DNA of 64,000 bases, from positions 124,001 through 188,000 of the forward strand of contig NZ_ATUR01000006.1 in assembly GCF_000420305.1 (NCBI RefSeq). Reading direction: 5' to 3'. Position 1 is the first letter of the stretch. Every line of letters begins with the position of its first letter. Shown piece after piece: positions 15,753 through 23,816 of the stretch. The position numbers were made by a program, and so were the translations under genes. The DNA is from Novosphingopyxis baekryungensis DSM 16222. GTDB taxonomy: Bacteria; Pseudomonadota; Alphaproteobacteria; Sphingomonadales; Sphingomonadaceae. The notes under the pieces are model-generated. The model was not told where the DNA came from. It ran no database searches and was given only the letters and a program-made list of their open reading frames with translations.

Positions 15753-18035
15753 ATGATGGCAACAGCACTGCCCGATATTGACACGCCGGATGGCTCCAAC
15801 GGGCCGCGGTTGCTGTCACGCGTGAAAGCCTGGGCCAGCGACGATCGCGCTGTGCCGGTCTGGGAATGGATCAGCACGCTGTCGCTTATCGTTACGGCGG
15901 CGATTACCTATTGGGTGTTGACCGGTCAGACCAGCAACAATGTTCCGCTCAGCCCGGTCGTAATGGCGGCTTTGCTGGTGGCCAACCTGCTTGCTGCGAC
16001 ATCGATCCTGTTTCTCATCGGGCGGCGCATGGCGGTGCGCCGTGCCGAACGCTCATCGATCGGTAGCAAGGGCCGTCTGCACGTGCGGCTGGTCGCCCTG
16101 TTTTCGCTGATCGCCGCGGTACCGACTCTTCTCGTCGTTATATTCGCCTCCATCCTGTTTCAGAGCGGGGTGCAATTCTGGTTCTCTGACCCTGCGCGCG
16201 GAATGATCGAGAATTCGGTTTCTCTCTCGAAGGGTTATTACGCGGAGAAACTCAACGACGTGCGCAACGAAACGCTGACCATGGCCAGCGATCTGCGCAC
16301 GGTGCTGAGCGAGACCAATTTGCAGTCGTCGGCGTTCCAGGAAGTCTATGTGCTCCAGACCATCGGGCGAAAGTTCGATCAGACGGTGGTCGTGCAATTA
16401 GGGGCCGATGGAAAGCAGCGCACCGGCGCCGTCATCGGCACCGTGGATCGCGAGAATCCGGACCGTCAGTGGCTGTCGCCCGAAATGCTCCAGCTTTTGC
16501 GATCGGGCGATCCGGTCGTGGTCCAGGCGGATGCGGACAAGATCGAATCGGCAACGCCCATTTTTGCGGACTCCGGCCTCTATCTCTATGCCGTGCGCGA
16601 GGTGAATTCCGCGGGGTTCGAGATGGGTGACCGCGCGCAGGAGGTGCTGAACGATTACCGCGCGCTGGCCGAACGGTCCCGGCGCCTCCAGCTGCAGTTC
16701 AATGCCGCTTTGTTCCTAATCTCGCTCATCATCATTGGTGCCGCCGTCTGGGTGGCGCTGCTGGTTGCCGATCGCCTGGTCAATCCCGTCACCGAATTGG
16801 TGCATGCCGCGCAGGACGTGGCCAATGGCAAGTTGTCGGCACGCGTGCCCATTGTTGGAGATCGGCCGGACGAAATTGGAATTTTGCGCCGTTCGTTCAA
16901 TCAGATGACCGAACGGCTCGAGGCGCAAACCGGTGATCTGCTGGCGGCCAACAGCCAGCTTGAAACTCGGCGAGCCTTTATCGAGACCGTTCTGGAGTCG
17001 GTCACGGCCGGCATTATCAGCCTTGGCGATAACGGCCGTATCCGGCTGGCCAATAGCATTGCGCAGCAGCTGCTGGGCGGGGAAGGCGAGGATTTGATCG
17101 ACCGGCCGTTGCGCGAGGTGTCGCCAGCCATGGCCGATCTGGTCGAAGGTGGCGATCAGCGTGCCGTCCTTCAGATTGGCAGCGGTGACGATGCGCGGAC
17201 CTTGTCCGTCACCCTGTCGGTCCGCCCCGATGCCAAGGTGCTGACGTTCGAGGACATCACCCAGCAACTCGTCGATCAGCGCCGCGCCGCCTGGGCCGAT
17301 GTGGCCCGGCGCATTGCTCATGAAATCAAGAATCCGCTCACGCCCATTCAGCTTGCCGCGGAACGGCTTAAGCGCAAGTTCGGAAAGACCATCCTGGAAG
17401 ATGAAGCCGTCTTCTCCGAGCTGACGGCGACGATCATCCGTCAGGTTGGCGATTTGCGAAACATCGTGGATGAGTTCTCTGCGTTTGCACGCATGCCGAA
17501 GCCGGTCTTCCGCCGCGAAGTTCTACAGGACATGGCCAAGCAGTCGCTTTTGCTGCACGAAGTAGCCCATCCGGATATTCGTTTCGCAATGATTGCGCCC
17601 GATCACGACGTTGAACTTGTGTGCGACCGCCGTCAGATTGGGCAGGCCCTGACCAATATCATCAAGAACGCCGTGGAAGCGGTCGGCGAGCGCGCTGCGT
17701 CTCATGATGATTTCGAACTTAGCGACGGTGAAATCACCGTTCATATCCTCTGCGCGGATGACAAGCTTGCGATTGAAATTTCCGATAACGGCATCGGCTT
17801 GCCGGCTGATCGTGACAGGATCGTCGAGCCTTATATGACGACGCGCGCAAGCGGGACCGGACTGGGGCTCGCTATCGTCAAAAAGATCGTCGAGGAACAT
17901 TTCGGCGAAATTGAATTCAGCGACTCCGCATCTGGCGGAACTGCCGTCGCCCTGCGCTTTTCGCCCGCTCGTCTGGGCCATCCCGGGAGCGAAATTCTGC
18001 GCGATACCGATACTGGACCGAAGGACCATATATAA
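15753..18035 (+). CDS. ntrY: Nitrogen regulation sensor histidine kinase NtrY
   Basis: A 760-residue membrane kinase. Near the N-terminus are three to four hydrophobic helices (about residues 40-160), then a periplasmic or extracytoplasmic segment, a further helix near 320, a HAMP domain (DRLVNPVTELVHAAQDV), a PAS domain (FIETVLESVTAGIISLGDNGRI), the phosphoacceptor HEIKNPLTPIQLAAERLKRK (His near 522) and the ATPase boxes NIIKNAVEA, ISDNGIGLP and GTGLGLAIVKKI. It phosphorylates NtrX in nitrogen or redox/envelope control. Tandem ATG codons at 15753 and 15756 are both possible starts; ORF sequence further upstream overlaps dusB and lacks membrane character. The next gene begins 2 bp after its stop. 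Confidence 0.95.
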   Translation: MMATALPDIDTPDGSNGPRLLSRVKAWASDDRAVPVWEWISTLSLIVTAAITYWVLTGQTSNNVPLSPVVMAALLVANLLAATSILFLIGRRMAVRRAERSSIGSKGRLHVRLVALFSLIAAVPTLLVVIFASILFQSGVQFWFSDPARGMIENSVSLSKGYYAEKLNDVRNETLTMASDLRTVLSETNLQSSAFQEVYVLQTIGRKFDQTVVVQLGADGKQRTGAVIGTVDRENPDRQWLSPEMLQLLRSGDPVVVQADADKIESATPIFADSGLYLYAVREVNSAGFEMGDRAQEVLNDYRALAERSRRLQLQFNAALFLISLIIIGAAVWVALLVADRLVNPVTELVHAAQDVANGKLSARVPIVGDRPDEIGILRRSFNQMTERLEAQTGDLLAANSQLETRRAFIETVLESVTAGIISLGDNGRIRLANSIAQQLLGGEGEDLIDRPLREVSPAMADLVEGGDQRAVLQIGSGDDARTLSVTLSVRPDAKVLTFEDITQQLVDQRRAAWADVARRIAHEIKNPLTPIQLAAERLKRKFGKTILEDEAVFSELTATIIRQVGDLRNIVDEFSAFARMPKPVFRREVLQDMAKQSLLLHEVAHPDIRFAMIAPDHDVELVCDRRQIGQALTNIIKNAVEAVGERAASHDDFELSDGEITVHILCADDKLAIEISDNGIGLPADRDRIVEPYMTTRASGTGLGLAIVKKIVEEHFGEIEFSDSASGGTAVALRFSPARLGHPGSEILRDTDTGPKDHI

Positions 18036-18037
18036 TC

Positions 18038-19423
18038 ATGTCGCTCGATATTCTCATCGTCGATGACGAAAAAGACATTCGCGATCTCGTTGCCGGCGTG
18101 CTGTCCGATGAAGGCTATGAAACGCGCACGGCGGAAAATAGCGATAGTGCGCTGGATGCCATCACCGACCGCCGGCCATCGCTTGTTCTTCTGGATGTCT
18201 GGCTGCGTGGATCGAAGATGGATGGCCTTGAAATCCTGAAGGAGGTCAAGGCTGCCGACCCCGATCTGCCGGTTATCGTTTTTTCCGGTCACGGAAATAT
18301 CGACACGGCCGTTGCGGCGGTGGGCCTGGGGGCCATCGACTTTATCGAAAAGCCGTTTGAAGCCGAACGGCTCATTCATCTGGTCAATCGCGCCACCGAG
18401 ACCGAGCGTCTGAAGCAGGAAAATGCTGCTTTGCGCGAGAAAGTCGGACAGGCGGAAGAGCTGACCGGCAATTCGAGCGCTATCAACAATGTTCGCGCGA
18501 CGCTGAAGCGTGTCGCAGGCACCGGAAGCCGGCTATTGATTTCCGGGCCGGCCGGTGTGGGCAAGGAAGTTGCCGCCCGCCTTTTGCATGGCTGGAGCCC
18601 TCGCGCATCGGCGGCCTTTGTCACCGTCAGTGCGGCGCGCATGACGCCAGATCATGTCGAGGAAGAACTTTTTGGCATCGAGCGCGAAGGCAAGCTGGTG
18701 CAGGCCGGGCTGCTCGAACGGGCCCATGGCGGAACATTGTTCATCGATGAAGTGGCGGACATGCCGCTTACCACGCAAGGCAAAATCCTTCGGGTGCTGA
18801 CCGATCAGAGTTTTATCCGTGTTGGTGGCAGTCGGTCCGTCCGTGTCGATGTACGCTTTGTCACGTCCACGGCCCGGAACCTGTCCGACGAGATCGAAGC
18901 CAAGCGTTTTCGCGAGGATCTATATTATCGCCTGAATGTCGTGCCAGTCGATCTGCCGCCGCTGATTGACCGGCGTGAGGACATTCCCGCGCTCGTTCGA
19001 CATTTCGTGGCACGCTTTTCCAACGAACAGCGTGTCGTTCCGCCCGACATCACCGAAGAGGCGATGGCAGCGCTGCAGTCTTGCGAGTGGCCAGGAAATG
19101 TTCGGCAATTGCGCAACGTCATCGAACGCACGATCATTCTGGCGCCGGTCGAACGCCGAGAAAAGATTGAGCTCGACATGCTGCCGCCTGAGGTGATCGG
19201 AGAAGAAAATGGCGGCGGCGGCGCCATTACCAATCTGATGGGATCCCCCTTGCGAGAGGCGCGGGAGACCTTCGAGCGCGAATATCTTCGCGTGCAGATT
19301 CGGCGTTTCTCGGGGAACGTGTCGCGAACAGCCACGTTTATCGGCATGGAACGCTCGGCTCTTCACCGAAAACTCAAATTGCTCGGCATCTCCGATCGCA
19401 AGAAAGACGATGGTGAAGACTGA
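18038..19423 (+). CDS. ntrX: Response regulator NtrX
   Basis: The 461-residue protein has a receiver domain (DDEKD acidic pocket, phosphoacceptor in LLDVWLRG near residue 53, Lys in IEKPF), an AAA+ domain with a modified Walker A GPAGVGKEVAARLLH and FIDEVADMP, and a Fis-type helix-turn-helix (NVSRTATFIGMERSALHRKL). The loop between ELFG and the Walker B strand is short and lacks GAFTGA, so contact with sigma-54 is unlikely, a recognised peculiarity of NtrX. It acts as a DNA-binding regulator paired with NtrY. A hairpin lies just after its stop. Confidence 0.95.
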   Translation: MSLDILIVDDEKDIRDLVAGVLSDEGYETRTAENSDSALDAITDRRPSLVLLDVWLRGSKMDGLEILKEVKAADPDLPVIVFSGHGNIDTAVAAVGLGAIDFIEKPFEAERLIHLVNRATETERLKQENAALREKVGQAEELTGNSSAINNVRATLKRVAGTGSRLLISGPAGVGKEVAARLLHGWSPRASAAFVTVSAARMTPDHVEEELFGIEREGKLVQAGLLERAHGGTLFIDEVADMPLTTQGKILRVLTDQSFIRVGGSRSVRVDVRFVTSTARNLSDEIEAKRFREDLYYRLNVVPVDLPPLIDRREDIPALVRHFVARFSNEQRVVPPDITEEAMAALQSCEWPGNVRQLRNVIERTIILAPVERREKIELDMLPPEVIGEENGGGGAITNLMGSPLREARETFEREYLRVQIRRFSGNVSRTATFIGMERSALHRKLKLLGISDRKKDDGED

Positions 19424-19434
19424 CCGCGGAGGGC

Positions 19435-19488
19435 AACATCAAACCGTGATGTTTCACTAGGCATTTTTCATGCGAGAACTGATCTCGC
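19435..19488 (+). promoter_or_regulatory. Two hairpins between ntrX and hfq
   Basis: AACATCA (19435-19441) pairs perfectly with TGATGTT (19447-19453), and GCGAGA (19472-19477) with TCTCGC (19483-19488). The first could be a weak terminator for ntrX; the second ends 8 bp before the GAGGG ribosome site of hfq and could affect its translation. Both are small stems, so function is tentative. Confidence 0.4.
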
Positions 19489-19509
19489 CAAATTCGAGGG
19501 AACAATCGA

Positions 19510-20004
19510 ATGGCAGAAACCAACAACGGCCTACAGGACCTATTCCTGAACGATTTGCGCAAGACCAAGACGCCGGTGACGATGTTTCTGGTCAAGGGCG
19601 TGAAGTTGCAGGGGATCATTACCTGGTTCGATAACTTCTCCGTCTTGCTACGACGGGACGGGCAAGCGCAGCTAGTCTACAAACATGCCATTTCCACTGT
19701 GATGGCGTCCGAGCCGCTTGATCTGGAGCCATTTGACAAGATGATGGCGTCCGGCACCCATCGTAAAGGCGTGCTGCAGGAGGTGTTCCTGCACGCCGTT
19801 CGCGATACTGCCGAACCGGTGACGATGTTCCTGGTAAACGGCGTGATGTTGCAAGGCACGATCCGGGCTTACGACCTTTTTTCCTTGTTGCTGGAACGCG
19901 AAAATATGTGCCAGCTTGTCTACAAGCATGCGATTTCGACCGTGCAGCCGCTGCAGCCGATCAGTTTGGCCGATTATAACCGAACCGATGAGGACGAAGA
20001 TTGA
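19510..20004 (+). CDS. hfq: Hfq RNA chaperone with two tandem Sm domains
   Basis: Ordinary Hfq is 70-100 residues with one Sm fold; this protein is 164 residues and has two. Domain 1 (about 7-66) has [22 protein letters not shown] and YKHAISTV; domain 2 (about 88-147) has [22 protein letters not shown] and again YKHAISTV. Mapped on E. coli Hfq, domain 1 keeps rim basic residues (R17, K18, K20) and the distal-face Lys (K32). Domain 2 has Asp99 and Ala101 in the rim patch and Met113 in place of Lys31, but keeps the proximal Lys139-His140. A trimer of this chain would form the six-membered ring with alternating faces. It mediates sRNA-mRNA pairing. Tandem Hfq has been noted in sphingomonads. Confidence 0.95.
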   Translation: MAETNNGLQDLFLNDLRKTKTPVTMFLVKGVKLQGIITWFDNFSVLLRRDGQAQLVYKHAISTVMASEPLDLEPFDKMMASGTHRKGVLQEVFLHAVRDTAEPVTMFLVNGVMLQGTIRAYDLFSLLLERENMCQLVYKHAISTVQPLQPISLADYNRTDEDED

Positions 20005-21326
20005 GCGGCTTTTCGCTCGACCGCGAAGATGAATTTTCGCGCGGCGCTCGTACGGTTCTGGTCCTTCCGCAGATCGACCGGGATAGCAGCTTTGACGTTT
20101 CTGCGCGGCTGGAAGAGGGAAGGGGGCTTGCGCTTGCGATTGGTCTGAATGTAATTTCGTCTCACGCTTATCGCGTTCGTGCACCGCGCGCCGCGACCCT
20201 TCTAGGCGGCGGGCAGGTGGAAGAGATCGCGCAAATTGTCGCGGACGGTGAAGCAGAATTGCTGATCGTCGATGCGCAGTTGAGTGCCATCCAGCAGCGC
20301 AATCTGGAAGACAAGATTGGCGTCAAGGTGATCGACCGGACCGTTCTCATTCTCGAAATCTTCGGCGAGCGGGCCGCTACGGCGGAAGGTCGTCTTCAGG
20401 TGGAACTCGCGCATCTGGATTACCAGGCCGGTCGGCTGGTGCGAAGTTGGACGCATCTGGAGCGGCAGAGAGGCGGCTTCGGTTTTCTCGGCGGCCCCGG
20501 CGAGACCCAGATCGAGGCCGATCGGCGATTGATCCGCGACCGTATGGCAAAGCTGCGGCGCGAACTGGAAGATGTCCGGCGCACCCGCACATTGCATCGT
20601 GACCGCCGGCAGCGCGCGCCATGGCCGGTCATAGCGCTGGTCGGTTATACCAACGCGGGCAAGTCCACCCTGTTCAATCGACTGACGGATAGTGACGTCA
20701 TGGCGGAAGACCTCCTGTTCGCGACACTCGATCCCACCATGCGCCAGATAGCCTTGCCGGGTCTCGACAAGGCGATCCTGTCCGACACGGTCGGTTTTGT
20801 GTCGGATTTGCCGACAGAGTTGATTGCTGCGTTCCGGGCTACGCTCGAAGAAGTCACCGCGGCGGACCTGATCGTTCATGTCCGCGATATCGCGCATGAA
20901 GAGAGCGAAGGGCAGCGTGACAATGTCATCGCGATCCTGAAAGATCTCGGCGTGAATGGGGAAGGGGAAGACGACCCCATTCCGATGGTCGAGGTCTGGA
21001 ACAAGATCGACCTTCTGCCGGAAGAGCGGCGGGACGAATTGCACGCCATCGCCCAGTATGACGATAATGTGCTCATGATATCGGCTGCCGAGGGCACGGG
21101 CGTCGAGAATATGGCAGAGGCGTTGTCCGCGCGCCTCACCGAACATGATGTGGAGCGCAGTATCATTCTACCGTCAGCGGACGGCAAGATGCTTGCCTGG
21201 CTTCATGAAAATGGCCGCGTGATCGATCAACAGGTGCGCGGTGAGGATATGGTGATCGATGTCCGCATGTCGCTAAGGAACTGGGGCCGCTTTCGGCGCT
21301 TCGATCAGGATCTCGACGCCCGCTGA
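20001..21326 (+). CDS. hflX: Ribosome-associated GTPase HflX
   Basis: The 441-residue protein has the HflX N-terminal domain ([15 protein letters not shown]), the glycine-rich [19 protein letters not shown] linker and a G domain: G1 [10 protein letters not shown]3 [11 protein letters not shown]4 NKID, G5 SAAEG. HflX splits stalled or heat-damaged 70S ribosomes and binds 50S subunits. The only start fitting the N-terminus is TTG at 20001, overlapping the hfq stop in TTGA, so translation is expected to be coupled to hfq, the classical hfq-hflX linkage. Its last 22 bp overlap mazG on the other strand. Confidence 0.94.
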   Translation: MSGFSLDREDEFSRGARTVLVLPQIDRDSSFDVSARLEEGRGLALAIGLNVISSHAYRVRAPRAATLLGGGQVEEIAQIVADGEAELLIVDAQLSAIQQRNLEDKIGVKVIDRTVLILEIFGERAATAEGRLQVELAHLDYQAGRLVRSWTHLERQRGGFGFLGGPGETQIEADRRLIRDRMAKLRRELEDVRRTRTLHRDRRQRAPWPVIALVGYTNAGKSTLFNRLTDSDVMAEDLLFATLDPTMRQIALPGLDKAILSDTVGFVSDLPTELIAAFRATLEEVTAADLIVHVRDIAHEESEGQRDNVIAILKDLGVNGEGEDDPIPMVEVWNKIDLLPEERRDELHAIAQYDDNVLMISAAEGTGVENMAEALSARLTEHDVERSIILPSADGKMLAWLHENGRVIDQQVRGEDMVIDVRMSLRNWGRFRRFDQDLDAR

Positions 21327-22084
21327 ACCTCTTTCGCCGCTATCCACAGGTCGTCGAGGGAAGGCGCGTCCAGCGATGCCAGATCCTGTGTTGAACGGTC
21401 TTCCATAATCCGGAAACGCCCTTCAAACTTCTCCGTGGCTGACTTGAGAGCGGCTTCAGCATCTACCCCGTGATGGCGTGCGTAGTTGACTACTGAGAAC
21501 AGCAGATCCCCAATTTCTTCCTGCACATCGGCAGGGGTGATGGCCGTTTCGACCTCGGCCAGTTCTTCGGTAATCTTTTCCCGCGCTCCAGATATATCGG
21601 GCCAGTCGAAACCGACCCGGGCCGCTCGTTTCTGTATCTTTTGCGCGCGCAGGAGAGCGGGAAGGGCGCGTGCAACTCCGTCCAGCGCGCCACTGGCTCC
21701 GCGTTCCGTCGCCTTGATCTCCTCCCAACGACGTTCCACCGATACAGGATCGGTGGCACCGTCCGCCGCAAAAATATGCGGATGGCGCCGGATCATCTTT
21801 TCGCAAATGGATTTGATCACATCGCAGATGGCGAAAGCACCCTGTTCCTCTGCGATCCGCGCATGAAACACAACCTGTAGCAAAAGGTCGCCCAATTCAG
21901 ACTGTAGGTCTTCCATGTCCTGCCGATCAATGGCATCGGCCACCTCATAGGCTTCTTCTATCGTATAGGGCGCGATGCTGGCAAAATCCTGCGCAAGATC
22001 CCATTCGCAGCCATCTTCTGGATCGCGCAGGCGAGCCATGATGCTTAGCAGATCATTGAGCGATGAATTTGGACTGGTGGTCAT
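21305..22084 (-). CDS. mazG: Nucleoside triphosphate pyrophosphohydrolase MazG
   Basis: A 259-residue protein with the two MazG repeats. The first (about residues 8-120) has CEWDLAQDFASIAPYTIEEAYEVADAI and LQSELGDLLLQVVFH, whose EExxE and ExxD residues bind Mg2+; the second (about 150-230) has KITEELAEVETAI and VQEEIGDLLFSVVNYAR. It hydrolyses NTPs and dNTPs to monophosphates, cleansing the pool and in E. coli lowering ppGpp. It is the last gene of the mltB-to-mazG series and sits 18 bp after the small membrane protein gene. Note CEWD where the family usually has CPWD. Confidence 0.95.
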   Translation of the reverse strand: MTTSPNSSLNDLLSIMARLRDPEDGCEWDLAQDFASIAPYTIEEAYEVADAIDRQDMEDLQSELGDLLLQVVFHARIAEEQGAFAICDVIKSICEKMIRRHPHIFAADGATDPVSVERRWEEIKATERGASGALDGVARALPALLRAQKIQKRAARVGFDWPDISGAREKITEELAEVETAITPADVQEEIGDLLFSVVNYARHHGVDAEAALKSATEKFEGRFRIMEDRSTQDLASLDAPSLDDLWIAAKEVQRASRS

Positions 22085-22102
22085 CGAGCGCGATAATGCA
22101 TA

Positions 22103-22279
22103 TTATGTTAAACCAAGGATCAGTCGGATGAGCAGGAAAGCGGCTAGAAAGATGGCTATCCAGATCAGCGCTATTCTCAGCGCGCCTTTCATTGGCACGC
22201 GCCGCGCCACCAAAGCGCTGATGCACAAGACCAGCATACCGATCGCCCAGATCAGCTGCATGCCATAGCCGCCGCTCAT
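22103..22279 (-). CDS. 58-residue two-helix membrane protein
   Basis: This small gene starts MSGGYGMQLIWAIGMLVLC and ends ILGLT with a TAA. It has two hydrophobic helices (about 7-25 and 36-55) joined by a basic loop (ARRVPMKGALR). Its ATG lies in an ATGA overlap with the stop of the MBL hydrolase, and mazG starts 18 bp downstream, so it is embedded in an operon, which is the main support. The helix-ARR-P-helix pattern resembles the membrane anchor of the alphaproteobacterial retropepsin-like (TIGR02281) proteases, of which it could be a reduced relative lacking the protease domain. That resemblance is from memory and not tested. Confidence 0.7.
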   Translation of the reverse strand: MSGGYGMQLIWAIGMLVLCISALVARRVPMKGALRIALIWIAIFLAAFLLIRLILGLT

Positions 22280-23043
22280 CCCAGATCGATTTCCAGACCG
22301 TCATAAGCCGGCTCGACATGTTCCGGAAGTTCGGCGAGCAATGACAGATAATCCATCGACTGATCCAGATGGGTCAATACCGCGCGCTTGGGCTCCAGTT
22401 TGCGTATCCATCCCAGCACCTGATCAAGATGGGCATGGGTGGGATGCGGCCGACGGCGTAGGCAATCGACAATCCATAGATCCACATGCTTGAACAGCTT
22501 GGCATCTTCAGCCGGTAAATCATTGAAATCCGTGCAATAAGCTATGGACATGCCATCGATATCGAAGCGCATACCGGCAGATGTGATCGGTCCATGTGGC
22601 AGATCGACCGCCCGCACGCGGAAACCCGCTATTTCGTTATCATCGCCCAGCGCACCGACCTTGGCATAAGCTGGATAGCTGTTAAAACCCTGGAATGCAT
22701 AGGGAAACCGATCGATAAGGATCTCTCGCGTACGGTCTCTGGCATATCCCTGCACCGTATCGCGATTGTTGAAATAGACCGAACGTAGCTCATCGATGCC
22801 ATGACAGTGATCGGCATGCTCATGCGTCCACAGAACCGCGTCCAAAGTTGCGACCTGGGCGTCAAGAAGCTGCTCGCGCAGATCCGGGCCGGTATCTACA
22901 AGAATGCGCTTGCCCTGATGCTCGACAAGGATGGAGGCGCGGCGCCGGCGGTTCTTGGGATAATCCGGATCGCAATCACCCCAATCGTTGCCGATCCTGG
23001 GCACGCCGGAACTGGTACCGCATCCGAGAATTCTGACCTTCAT
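22276..23043 (-). CDS. MBL-fold hydrolase, PhnP-like
   Basis: A 255-residue metallo-beta-lactamase-fold enzyme with LGCGTSSGVPRIG at the N-terminus, the metal motif THEHADHCHG (about residues 72-81), DLPHG, CTDFNDLP and HAHLDQVL/LTHLDQSMDY. The opening GCGTSSGVP and CxxCxPxYPKNRRRR-like region match the PhnP subgroup (cyclic phosphodiesterase in E. coli), here with CDPDYPKNRRRRAS. In alphaproteobacteria this gene sits after tatD and metG, outside any phosphonate locus, so the physiological substrate is open. It overlaps both neighbours by 4 bp. Confidence 0.88.
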   Translation of the reverse strand: MKVRILGCGTSSGVPRIGNDWGDCDPDYPKNRRRRASILVEHQGKRILVDTGPDLREQLLDAQVATLDAVLWTHEHADHCHGIDELRSVYFNNRDTVQGYARDRTREILIDRFPYAFQGFNSYPAYAKVGALGDDNEIAGFRVRAVDLPHGPITSAGMRFDIDGMSIAYCTDFNDLPAEDAKLFKHVDLWIVDCLRRRPHPTHAHLDQVLGWIRKLEPKRAVLTHLDQSMDYLSLLAELPEHVEPAYDGLEIDLG

Positions 23044-23816
23044 CGCTGCGCCTTATTGAACAATCGATAGAAATTGTCGGACGTAGTTTCGGCCAGCGAT
23101 TCCAGTGAGACGCCACGCAGTTCCGCTACATAGTTTGCCGTATCAACAACAAAAGCCGGTTCGCACGGCTTGCCGCGATGCGGCACTGGAGCAAGAAACG
23201 GGCTATCTGTCTCCACGAGCAGGCGGTCGGCCGGGACCGTTGCTGCCACCGCCTTCAATTCCTTGGCATTCTTGAACGTCACAATGCCGGAAATGGAAAT
23301 ATACAATCCCAGATCGAGCACTTTTTGTGCGAAATCGGCGCTGGCCGTGAAGCAATGGATCAGAGCGGGAAAAGCCCCCTTCCCCATTTCTTCGTTCAGG
23401 ATAGCAAAGCTGTCATCCTCGGCCTCGCGCGTGTGAATGATCAAGGGCAGGCCAGTGTCGCGGGCAGCGGCAATATGGGCCCGGAAACCGCGCTTCTGCT
23501 GATCGCGGTCGCTATGATCATAATAATAATCGAGACCGCTTTCACCCAAAGCTATCACGCGCGGATGATCTGCACGCGCAACCAGTTTCGCCCGGTCCAT
23601 GTCGGGATGCGCATCAGCTTCATGCGGGTGAATACCGATCGATGCCCACACATCCGCTTCGCGGGTGGCGGTGGCCACGACGGCGTCCCATTCGCTTTCA
23701 CGAGTCGAGATGTTGAGCATGGCCGACACACCGCGAGCCCGCGCGGCCGCGAGCACTTCCGGCTGCCGATCGATCAGCCCTTCATAGTTCAGGTGGCAAT
23801 GACTATCGACCAGCAT
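23040..23816 (-). CDS. tatD: TatD family metal-dependent DNase
   Basis: The 258-residue TIM-barrel hydrolase begins MLVDSHCHLNYEGL, with the HxH metal pair, and carries IGIHPHEAD, GESGLDYYYD (bridging Glu), IIHTREAEDD (His), HCFTASADFA (His) and ETDSPFLAP (Asp), all the expected ligands. TatD-type enzymes have 3'-5' exonuclease activity and a quality-control or D-Tyr-tRNA-deacylase-like annotation history. The start at 23816 is preferred since upstream in-frame sequence lies in metG; the overlap with metG is 14 bp. The order holB-metG-tatD is a conserved set in this group. Confidence 0.94.
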   Translation of the reverse strand: MLVDSHCHLNYEGLIDRQPEVLAAARARGVSAMLNISTRESEWDAVVATATREADVWASIGIHPHEADAHPDMDRAKLVARADHPRVIALGESGLDYYYDHSDRDQQKRGFRAHIAAARDTGLPLIIHTREAEDDSFAILNEEMGKGAFPALIHCFTASADFAQKVLDLGLYISISGIVTFKNAKELKAVAATVPADRLLVETDSPFLAPVPHRGKPCEPAFVVDTANYVAELRGVSLESLAETTSDNFYRLFNKAQR

